Part shown: positions 1-4,959 of the stretch, piece after piece
How the letters are laid out: every line of letters starts with the position of its first letter
How positions within the stretch are numbered: the first letter of the stretch is position 1
Assembly (NCBI GenBank): GCA_015494185.1
Contig: WGBT01000230.1
Location: forward strand, 1 to 6,019
Direction: 5' to 3'
Source: Hyphomicrobiales bacterium
GTDB lineage: Bacteria; Pseudomonadota; Alphaproteobacteria; Rhizobiales; S144-35
DNA length: 6,019 bases
Position numbers and translations under genes: made by a program
The notes under the pieces: model-generated
What the model was told of the DNA's origin: nothing
What the model saw: the letters and a program-made list of their open reading frames with translations, nothing else
Databases searched by the model: none

Positions 1-1
1 C

Positions 2-238
2 AAACGCAAAAATGAGCTGCTAGCCAAAATACAGGCCATGGTTGAAGAAGAAGGCTTCACCATGGAAGAGCTTTTCGGCAACAATAACAAAAAGAGCACA
101 AAGAAAACCGTTGGCGTTCCCAAATTCCGTGATCCTAATGACCCCACCAGAACGTGGACCGGAAAAGGCAAACGTCCGGCATGGCTCAATGAACTGCTAG
201 CTAAAGGCCACAAAAAAGAAGAGTTCTTGATTAAATGA
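2..238 (+). CDS. H-NS/HvrA-family nucleoid-associated DNA-binding protein, C-terminal part (5' end outside window)
   Basis: The reading frame is open from the first complete codon (position 2) to a TGA at 236-238, giving 78 visible residues, so the true start lies to the left. The first ATG in the window (38) falls inside the protein. The visible part starts with a charged, probably helical stretch (KRKNELLAKIQAMVEEEG), the end of the N-terminal oligomerisation region. A lysine/asparagine-rich linker follows (about residues 27-38), then the C-terminal DNA-binding domain. The domain is recognised by FRDPNDP followed by TWTGKGKRPAW (about residues 51-61), matching the family pattern TW(S/T)G(R/K)G(R/K)xPxW. 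In H-NS proteins this AT-hook-like loop inserts into the minor groove of AT-rich DNA, and the proteins silence or organise such DNA. From family knowledge the role here is nucleoid-associated repression; specific targets cannot be read. It converges on purQ across a 259-base gap with no obvious T-tract terminator. Confidence 0.88.
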   Translation, partial: KRKNELLAKIQAMVEEEGFTMEELFGNNNKKSTKKTVGVPKFRDPNDPTRTWTGKGKRPAWLNELLAKGHKKEEFLIK

Positions 239-497
239 TGCGCCAATTGCTCTTGGCTGCCACGACAAATTCACCAGGATTCCCTGCCTCCCATCAACTG
301 GTCACGGGGCCCCAAAAAGGCAGTTTAGCAGGAGGCCGCGGGAGGATAGGTTGTTTCATTCAGAGGTTTCCAAAACTTGCGGGACCGCATAAAGCAAGCT
401 TGGAGCCATATCGCTGGCGCCTTTGAGAGGGCAAACTTGTAGAGACACTTGGTTCCCCGGCCCAGAAGGAGGATCAGGCAGGTGGATCAGACTAGAC
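239..497. other. Convergent intergenic gap between the H-NS-like gene and purQ, no gene recognised
   Basis: The short open frames here do not resemble any protein I know and overlap the ends of neighbouring genes. No tRNA, tmRNA, SRP RNA or RNase P RNA could be recognised by eye. Visible structure includes an 8-base palindrome GGGGCCCC (306-313) followed by five A's, and a hairpin at 370-403. On the minus strand, downstream of purQ, several CCTCC motifs occur. No classical GC hairpin plus T-run was found for either converging gene, so the transcript ends are undefined. Confidence 0.5.
370..403. repeat. Small hairpin in the H-NS/purQ convergent gap
   Basis: CCAAAACTTGC (370-380) pairs with GCAAGCTTGG (394-403) as a five-pair inner stem (CTTGC/GCAAG) and a four-pair outer stem (CCAA/TTGG), joined by a small asymmetric internal loop. 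The hairpin loop is 13 bases. No T-tract follows on either strand, so it is not a canonical intrinsic terminator. It could be part of the purQ 3' untranslated region, a processed RNA end, or chance. Confidence 0.35.
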
Positions 498-1190
498 TCA
501 AGAACTCAAGGCCGTGATAATGCTCTCAAACAGGGGCTTGCCATCGGTGCCGCCAAGTTGTGGGTCGTCACAACGTTCAGGATGAGGCATCAAGCCAAGC
601 ACCCTGCCATTTTCATTATATATGCCGGCAATATTATTTCGTGACCCATTTGGATTGCTCTCATCAGACACCGAACCATCCGCTGCGCAATAGCGAAAGG
701 CCACCTGCCCCTCACCTTCCAACCGCGCCAGCATTTCATCATCGGCATAATAATTGCCATCATGATGTGCAATAGGAATGGTAATCACCTGACCGGCCTT
801 ATAATTCTTGGTGAACAGGGTGTCATTACGTTCGACCTTCAGTGTCACATCACGGCAAATGAATTTCAAACTGGCATTGCGCATTAAAACCCCTGGCAAG
901 AGGCCAGCTTCGGTCAAAACCTGAAAACCATTGCAAATGCCCAAGACCGGCGTGCCATTATTGGCCTTTTTGATCACGTCTTTCATGATTGGCGAATGCG
1001 CGGCCATGGCCCCTGAGCGCAAATAATCGCCATAGGAGAAGCCCCCAGGCAGTACGATCAGATCACTTTGCGGGACTTCGGTTTCACGGTGCCAGACCAT
1101 TTGCGCAGGCCTGCCGGTCACCGCTTTAAGGCTTACGGCAACATCACGATCACAATTCGATCCGGGAAAAACAATGACAGAAGTTTTCAT
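498..1190 (-). CDS. purQ: Phosphoribosylformylglycinamidine (FGAM) synthase, glutaminase subunit PurQ
   Basis: PurQ is a class I glutamine amidotransferase. It hydrolyses glutamine and passes ammonia to PurL, which converts FGAR to FGAM with ATP in cytosolic de novo purine synthesis. The 230-residue protein has the usual family length and the typical start MKTSVIVFPGSNCDRD. The nucleophile elbow is LGICNGFQ with Cys86. The rest of the triad is in GLMPHPER, His203 and Glu205. VLPGGFSYGDYLRSGA (about 46-61) is the oxyanion-region motif. No catalytic residue is missing. The ATG at 1190 is supported by the conserved N-terminus, although the upstream sequence (AAGATCATTATC) has only a weak Shine-Dalgarno. 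It is the last gene of the purC-purS-purQ run. It is separated from purS by an unusually long 313 bases containing a large palindrome, so it may be transcribed or translated differently from purS. purL does not follow it within the window. Confidence 0.97.
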   Translation of the reverse strand: MKTSVIVFPGSNCDRDVAVSLKAVTGRPAQMVWHRETEVPQSDLIVLPGGFSYGDYLRSGAMAAHSPIMKDVIKKANNGTPVLGICNGFQVLTEAGLLPGVLMRNASLKFICRDVTLKVERNDTLFTKNYKAGQVITIPIAHHDGNYYADDEMLARLEGEGQVAFRYCAADGSVSDESNPNGSRNNIAGIYNENGRVLGLMPHPERCDDPQLGGTDGKPLFESIITALSS

Positions 1191-1503
1191 AAAGCAATGA
1201 TAATGATCTTGATGGGTGAAAGCTGCCCTATACCGAAAAGGTAAAAGTTCTGTGCTTGACCTCGCAGACAGTGCCAGATCCGACCTTAGCTTCCATGATG
1301 AGACCCTGGCATTTTCATGAAGTTTGTCAAGGATAAAACCGCTTCGCGGCGCTCAAAAGCGTCCTTGACAAACTTCATGAAAATGCAAAAACGCTCACCA
1401 TGGAAGCTAAGGACAGGTTTGGTCTGACCGGCAAGCTGCACTCTGTCTATCAAATCAAGCGGACCTCTTTATACTTCAACAGGCCAACTTTATCAGATGG
1501 ACA
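1191..1503. other. purS-purQ spacer (313 bases) with a large palindromic element
   Basis: No conserved gene is seen here. The middle is occupied by the inverted repeat at 1284-1412. The purQ-proximal flank (1191-1283) and purS-proximal flank (1413-1503) show no convincing sigma-70 promoter pair on the minus strand. PurS and PurQ are subunits of one enzyme and their genes are usually close together, so the spacer probably grew by insertion of the palindromic element. That is an inference from the spacing and the structure. Confidence 0.6.
1284..1412. repeat. Long imperfect inverted repeat (palindromic element) between purS and purQ
   Basis: The inner arms 1309-1333 and 1362-1386 are perfect reverse complements over 25 bases (left arm starts GCATTTTCATGAAG, right arm ends CTTCATGAAAATGC). 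The outer arms 1284-1302 (CCTTAGCTTCCATGATGAG) and 1394-1412 pair over 19 bases with one mismatch. They are separated from the inner stem by unpaired 6- and 7-base bulges. The 28-base apex (1334-1361) can itself fold into two mini-hairpins, CCGC-TTC-GCGG and CGCT-CAAA-AGCG, giving a branched tip. It is much longer than a terminator or an operator and has no T-tract. It most resembles a dispersed intergenic palindromic (REP- or MITE-like) element; copy number in the genome cannot be seen here. In a purS-purQ transcript it would form a very stable hairpin that could block or stabilise RNA. Confidence 0.85.
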
Positions 1504-1758
1504 TTAAGAAGACACCACAGGCGTCAATTCAAATTCATAATTTTCGATCACCGTATTGGCGAGCAATTTTTCACACATCTCGGTGATTTGCTGTTTGGCG
1601 CGCGTTTCGTCATTTTCGTTCAACTCGATCTCGATCAGCTTGCCTTGCCGGACTTCTTCAACGCCCTTAAAGCCAAGCGCATCCAAAGCATGGGAAATCG
1701 CCTTTCCCTGGGGATCGAGCACACCATTTTTGAGCGTGATACGAATCACTGCTTTCAT
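1504..1758 (-). CDS. purS: FGAM synthase subunit PurS
   Basis: PurS is the small, non-catalytic subunit that bridges PurL and the glutaminase PurQ in the three-part FGAM synthase, and is needed for complex assembly and ammonia transfer. The 84-residue product has the normal family length. Recognisable conserved pieces are VLDPQGKAI (residues 14-22), ALGFKGVEEVRQGK (about 27-40) and the C-terminal MCEKLLANTVIENYEFE (about 61-77). The ATG at 1758 gives the expected MKAVIRITLKNG start and is preceded by AAGGATGAG about nine bases upstream, a usable ribosome binding site. It lies 149 bases after purC and 313 bases before purQ on the same strand. These gaps are wide for genes normally packed tightly, so internal promoters or inserted sequence are possible. 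Confidence 0.96.
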   Translation of the reverse strand: MKAVIRITLKNGVLDPQGKAISHALDALGFKGVEEVRQGKLIEIELNENDETRAKQQITEMCEKLLANTVIENYEFELTPVVSS

Positions 1759-1774
1759 AAGATTTTTCTCATCC

Positions 1775-1826
1775 TTCCCGTTTCATACCCGGATCATGGC
1801 CACAAACCTTTTCCCCTTTCATACCC
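1775..1826. repeat. 16-base near-perfect direct repeat upstream of purS
   Basis: TTCCCGTTTCATACCC (1775-1790) recurs as TTCCCCTTTCATACCC (1811-1826), 15 of 16 bases identical, with a period of 36 bases. On the purS-coding strand the units read GGGTATGAAACGGGAA and GGGTATGAAAGGGGAA. The copy nearest purS runs directly into its ribosome binding site. It could be a small local duplication or a paired binding site; nothing in the sequence decides between these. Confidence 0.5.
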
Positions 1827-1907
1827 CCATACTGGTCAATGCGTGAATATATGAGCCTCAAGGAATACGGAAAATGTGGGGCGGGTCAATGACAAATACC
1901 TCAGGTC

Positions 1908-2681
1908 TTACTCTTTCTTTGAAGCCACCAATACGGGGCCCGAACGGGTCACATTGCGATCTTCGGTCAAGATGCCAAGGCGGCGGGCGACTTCGCGATA
2001 GGCTTCCAGAAGCCCCCCCATATCACGGCGAAAACGGTCCTTGTCGAGCTTGTCATGACTGGCAATATCCCAAAGCCGGCAACTGTCGGGGGAAATTTCA
2101 TCAGCAAGCAAAATCCGCATCATGTCATTGTCAAACTGGCGGCCAAACTCGATCTTGAAATCAACAAGCTTGATGCCCACCCCAAGAAACAAGCCGGACA
2201 AAAAGTCATTGATCCGCAATGACAGCGCCATCATCTCATCGATTTCAGGAGGATGCGCCCAACCAAAGGCGGTGATATGTTCTTCTGAGACCAGCGGATC
2301 ATCCAACTTATCGGATTTGTAATAAAATTCGATGATCGTTCGGGGCAGTGGCTCTCCCTCTTCAAGCCCCAACCGTTTGGCAATCGAACCGGCGGCGACA
2401 TTGCGCACGACCACTTCAACCGGAATGATCTCAACCTTGCGAATGAGCTGCTCGCGCATATTTAGCCGTTTGATGAAATGGGTGGGAATGCCCATTTCAT
2501 TGAGCCGGGTGAACAGATATTCGGAAATCCGATTATTGAGCACCCCCTTGCCTTCGATCAGCTCATGTTTCTTGGCATTGAAGGCGGTGGCGTCATCCTT
2601 AAAATGTTGGATCAGCGTGCCCGGTTCCGGCCCTTCATACAATACCTTGGCCTTGCCTTCATAAATCCGGCGGCGGTTCAT
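1908..2681 (-). CDS. purC: Phosphoribosylaminoimidazole-succinocarboxamide (SAICAR) synthase PurC
   Basis: PurC joins CAIR and aspartate using ATP to form SAICAR in cytosolic de novo purine synthesis. The 257-residue product has a normal bacterial length. It shows RIYEGKAK (5-12, the glycine-rich nucleotide-binding start), FKDDATAFNAKK (27-38), VEIIPVEVVVRN (83-94), LVDFKIEFG (172-180) and LADEISPDSCRLWD (192-205), the last matching the second SAICAR-synthetase signature. The frame can be extended upstream to a TTG at 2711 (ten more residues). I chose the ATG at 2681 because MNRRRIYEGKAK is the usual alphaproteobacterial N-terminus and GAGGTG sits six bases before it. The last 15 or so residues (after LGILTE, about 240) are a less conserved tail. 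It is co-directional with recQ upstream (137-base gap) and purS downstream (149-base gap). Confidence 0.97.
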   Translation of the reverse strand: MNRRRIYEGKAKVLYEGPEPGTLIQHFKDDATAFNAKKHELIEGKGVLNNRISEYLFTRLNEMGIPTHFIKRLNMREQLIRKVEIIPVEVVVRNVAAGSIAKRLGLEEGEPLPRTIIEFYYKSDKLDDPLVSEEHITAFGWAHPPEIDEMMALSLRINDFLSGLFLGVGIKLVDFKIEFGRQFDNDMMRILLADEISPDSCRLWDIASHDKLDKDRFRRDMGGLLEAYREVARRLGILTEDRNVTRSGPVLVASKKE

Positions 2682-2687
2682 CTCTGT

Positions 2688-2693
2688 CACCTC
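2688..2693 (-). promoter_or_regulatory. Ribosome binding site deciding the purC start
   Basis: On the minus strand GAGGTG lies six bases before the ATG at 2681. It supports this start over the in-frame TTG at 2711, which would place the Shine-Dalgarno inside the coding sequence and add residues not seen in typical PurC proteins. Confidence 0.75.
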
Positions 2694-2702
2694 TTGAAGG
2701 TT

Positions 2703-2714
2703 GAATTGCAATTC
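2703..2714. repeat. 12-base perfect palindrome in the purC leader
   Basis: GAATTGCAATTC is its own reverse complement. It lies between the candidate purC promoter and the ribosome binding site, a position where a bound repressor could act. It shares the ATTG/CAAT core with another palindrome at 2791-2802. No named regulator is recognised. Confidence 0.4.
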
Positions 2715-2749
2715 GCCCCAATCCCCTGTTTAAATGCCCTTCGTAAGAA

Positions 2750-2778
2750 TTTGTAGCGGATGGGCCATGATGACGCAA
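2750..2778 (-). promoter_or_regulatory. Candidate sigma-70-type promoter for purC
   Basis: On the minus strand TTGCGT (2778-2773) and TACAAA (2755-2750) are separated by 17 bases. They match three and four of six consensus positions respectively. The location, inside the 137-base recQ-purC gap and about 70 bases before the purC ATG, is suitable. This is a pattern match by eye, and read-through from recQ cannot be excluded. Confidence 0.3.
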
Positions 2779-2790
2779 TGACACGAATGG

Positions 2791-2802
2791 ATTGCGCGCA
2801 AT
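2791..2802. repeat. 12-base perfect palindrome downstream of recQ
   Basis: ATTGCGCGCAAT is its own reverse complement and sits just upstream of the candidate purC -35 element and 17 bases past the recQ stop codon. It could be an operator half of a pair with 2703-2714. It is too short and lacks a T-tract for a convincing recQ terminator. Confidence 0.4.
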
Positions 2803-2818
2803 TTGCCTCACACCAATT

Positions 2819-4642
2819 TCAACGGCGGGGAAATTTGGCGATTTCTGCAAGAAAAGCCTCACCATAGGCGGAAACCTTCTTTTCACCAATGCCATTGACA
2901 AGCAGCAAATCGGAAGCGGTCTTGGGACGTATCATAGCCAGTTGCATAAGGGCGGAATCATGAAAGATCACATAGGGAGGCACATTTTGTTGCCGTGCGA
3001 GCTTCAAACGCAGGGCGCGCAACGCCTCAAACAGGGGCTCATCGGCAGGTGAGAGCTCAACTTGCCGAACGGGAGTGGAAGTTTTGGCGGCGCGTTCGGA
3101 TTTCAGGCCCTTCTTGCGTTTTCGCTTGCGCAACATCAATTTCTGCTCACCACGTAACAGCGGCCTGGCCTTTTCGGTCAGCACCAGTGAACCATGCCCT
3201 TCAACATCGCTGATCAGAAAACCTTGCAGCACGAGTTGCCGGAAAATGCTTTTCCATTCGCTTTGCGGAATATCGGAACCGATGCCAAAAGTGCTCAACC
3301 GGTCATGGCCAAAACGTTTGATGCGCTCATCCTGCTTGCCAAGCAGGACGTCGATCACATAGTTGGCGCCAAAGCGCTGACCGGTGCGATAGACACAGGA
3401 CAAGGCTTTTTGCGCAGCCTCGGCGGCATCGAACTGTTCTGGCGGGTTCAGGCAATTGTCGCAGTTGCCGCAAGGCTTGGTAAGCTCTTCACCAAAATAG
3501 GCCAACAGCACCTGGCGGCGGCATGACGCCGTGTCACACAGCCCCAAAAGCGCTTCCAGCTTGGCATGCATCACCCGCTTGAAAAGCTCTGATCCGGGAC
3601 TGTCTTCAACCATCTGGCGCAGCAAAATGACATCGCGCATGCCATAACTCATCCAGGCGCTGGCAGGCGCACCATCACGGCCCGCCCGTCCGGTTTCCTG
3701 ATAATAGGCTTCGATACTTTTGGGCAAATTGAGATGGGCGACGAAGCGGACGTCGGGCTTGTCGATCCCCATCCCAAAGGCGATGGTGGCAACGATGATC
3801 AACCCATCTTCGCGCAAGAACCGGTCTTGGTGTTGTTGCCGCACCTCTGCCGGCAAACCTGCATGATAGGGCAGAGCCTTGCGCCCCATTTCGCAAAGCC
3901 AGCCGGCGATCTCTTCGGTCTTGCGGCGGCTCATGCAATAGACCACACCGGCATCATGAGGATGATGCTTCGCCAGAAAACGCCACAACGCCTGCCGGTG
4001 ATTGTCTCCTTCATGGATATGGTAACAGATGTTGGGCCGGTCGAAACTGGAGATGAATTGGGCCGCCCCATCAAGCCCAAGCTCGGTGATGATCTCATCA
4101 CGCGTGCGGGCGTCGGCCGTGGCGGTCAGGGCAATCCGCGGAACACCTGGATAACGTTCATGCAAGATCGAAAGCTGCTTGTATTCAGGCCGGAAATCAT
4201 GCCCCCACTGGGACACACAATGAGCCTCATCGATCGCAAACAGAGCAAGCTTGGCCCGATCCAAAAGCCGCAACATGTCGGCGGTCATCAACCGCTCGGG
4301 CGCCACATAAAGCAAATCCAGCCTACCGTTCAACAAGGCGTTTTCGACTTGACGAATTTGATCGAAGCTCAAGGTCGAGTTCAAATAGGCGGCTTTCACT
4401 CCAAGCTGATGCAAGGCGGCAACCTGATCCTGCATCAAGGCGATCAGCGGTGAAATCACAATCCCGGTGCCCTCACGAACAAGGGCGGGAATTTGATAAC
4501 ACAAGGATTTGCCGCCCCCGGTTGGCATCAGGGCCAGCACATCCTCACCTGAAAGCAAAGTCTTGATGATATTGGCCTGTTCCAGGCGGAACTCTTGATA
4601 GCCAAAGACATCTTGCAAAATTTTCCGTGCGCGTTCCATCAT
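2819..4642 (-). CDS. recQ: ATP-dependent DNA helicase RecQ
   Basis: RecQ is a 3'-5' superfamily 2 helicase acting in recombination, fork repair and RecF-pathway end processing. The 607-residue protein is full length. Visible motifs in order are FGYQEFRLEQ (13-22, motif 0), MPTGGGKSLCYQ (39-50, Walker A with Lys45), DEAH (138-141) followed by the RecQ aromatic-rich loop HCVSQWGHDFRPEY (141-154), LTATAD (172-177), and QETGRAGRDG (315-324, motif VI with arginine finger). A zinc site has Cys374, Cys391, Cys394 and Cys397. The winged-helix RQC region is about 405-500. A basic linker (about 501-520, rich in KRKRKK) leads to an HRDC domain (about 534-604) containing VNGIGEKK. No active residue is missing. 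Two adjacent ATGs (4642 and 4639) are possible starts; neither has a strong Shine-Dalgarno, so the first is taken. The gene is divergent from the VIT-domain gene and precedes purC on the same strand. Confidence 0.97.
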   Translation of the reverse strand: MMERARKILQDVFGYQEFRLEQANIIKTLLSGEDVLALMPTGGGKSLCYQIPALVREGTGIVISPLIALMQDQVAALHQLGVKAAYLNSTLSFDQIRQVENALLNGRLDLLYVAPERLMTADMLRLLDRAKLALFAIDEAHCVSQWGHDFRPEYKQLSILHERYPGVPRIALTATADARTRDEIITELGLDGAAQFISSFDRPNICYHIHEGDNHRQALWRFLAKHHPHDAGVVYCMSRRKTEEIAGWLCEMGRKALPYHAGLPAEVRQQHQDRFLREDGLIIVATIAFGMGIDKPDVRFVAHLNLPKSIEAYYQETGRAGRDGAPASAWMSYGMRDVILLRQMVEDSPGSELFKRVMHAKLEALLGLCDTASCRRQVLLAYFGEELTKPCGNCDNCLNPPEQFDAAEAAQKALSCVYRTGQRFGANYVIDVLLGKQDERIKRFGHDRLSTFGIGSDIPQSEWKSIFRQLVLQGFLISDVEGHGSLVLTEKARPLLRGEQKLMLRKRKRKKGLKSERAAKTSTPVRQVELSPADEPLFEALRALRLKLARQQNVPPYVIFHDSALMQLAMIRPKTASDLLLVNGIGEKKVSAYGEAFLAEIAKFPRR

Positions 4643-4798
4643 ATGGCTCGTTCCAATCCGCCTTTCTCCCCCAAAAGATTAGCGCATCAGGGCCAGCATC
4701 GGCCAGCCTGCCCCGTGGCTAATCCCCGGGCAATTTGCAGATTGCTGCCCTAAATCTCTCGCCAATCATCGCTCCCCCTGCAACCATCGAACGCAACA

Positions 4799-4817
4799 CG
4801 ATTTTGCCACAAAATCG
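4799..4817. promoter_or_regulatory. 19-base inverted repeat, possible operator
   Basis: CGATTTTG and CAAAATCG are perfect reverse complements separated by CCA. Its size and symmetry fit a dimeric regulator site, and it lies near the middle of the divergent recQ/VIT-gene intergenic region. As RNA it could also form an eight-pair hairpin, but the three-base loop and the lack of a T-tract argue against a terminator. The regulator is unknown. Confidence 0.4.
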
Positions 4818-4832
4818 CCTGTGGAACGTCCA

Positions 4833-4845
4833 ATTTGCGGCAAAT
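4833..4845. promoter_or_regulatory. 13-base inverted repeat, possible operator
   Basis: ATTTGC and GCAAAT flank a single central G. It lies 15 bases to the right of the larger inverted repeat and closer to the VIT-domain gene. It may be a second binding site or chance; the halves do not match those of the larger repeat. Confidence 0.3.
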
Positions 4846-4946
4846 CACCGCCGCATTAAAGGCGTTCCCTGTGGCCCTGGTTAGAGCGGATCGAAAGGAT
4901 GGATCGGGGCAAACGCAATCTATTCAGATATTCAGAGGGAAACCCT

Positions 4947-4953
4947 GGGGGAG
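4947..4953 (+). promoter_or_regulatory. Ribosome binding site of the VIT-domain gene
   Basis: GGGGGAG lies six bases before the ATG at 4960. It is the best Shine-Dalgarno in this region and supports the start, which also places a hydrophobic anchor close to the N-terminus. Confidence 0.7.
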
Positions 4954-4959
4954 CCACTG

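Larger units (their letters stand above)
4643..4959. other. Divergent intergenic region between recQ and the VIT-domain gene (317 bases)
   Basis: The region must hold the start signals of both divergent genes, but no strong sigma-70 pair stands out by eye on either strand. It contains two neat inverted repeats (4799-4817 and 4833-4845), which are plausible operator sites. No RNA gene or small coding region is recognised. No SOS box of the alphaproteobacterial type GTTC-N7-GTTC was found in either orientation. Confidence 0.5.

Noticed and set aside
235..644. Two plus-strand open frames of 63 and 73 residues after the H-NS-like gene
   Set aside because: They have no family resemblance, and the second overlaps the end of purQ. 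The first starts inside the stop region of the H-NS-like gene without a convincing ribosome binding site.
1309..1386. Inner palindrome as an intrinsic terminator for purS
   Set aside because: The stem is far longer than a typical terminator and has no T-tract on the minus-strand side after the hairpin.
1284..1412. Palindrome as a CRISPR unit or insertion-sequence end pair
   Set aside because: There is only one unit with no spacer series, and no transposase gene lies between or beside the arms.
2682..2711. Ten-residue N-terminal extension of PurC from a TTG start
   Set aside because: The conserved PurC N-terminus begins at MNRRRIYEGK, and a good GAGGTG site precedes the ATG at 2681.
3734..4453. 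239-residue plus-strand open frame opposite recQ
   Set aside because: It lies wholly antisense to a full-length, motif-complete RecQ and shows no recognisable domain; it is a by-product of codon use in recQ.
4643..4959. LexA/SOS box upstream of recQ
   Set aside because: Isolated GAAC words occur, but none with the GTTC-N7-GTTC spacing or its complement.
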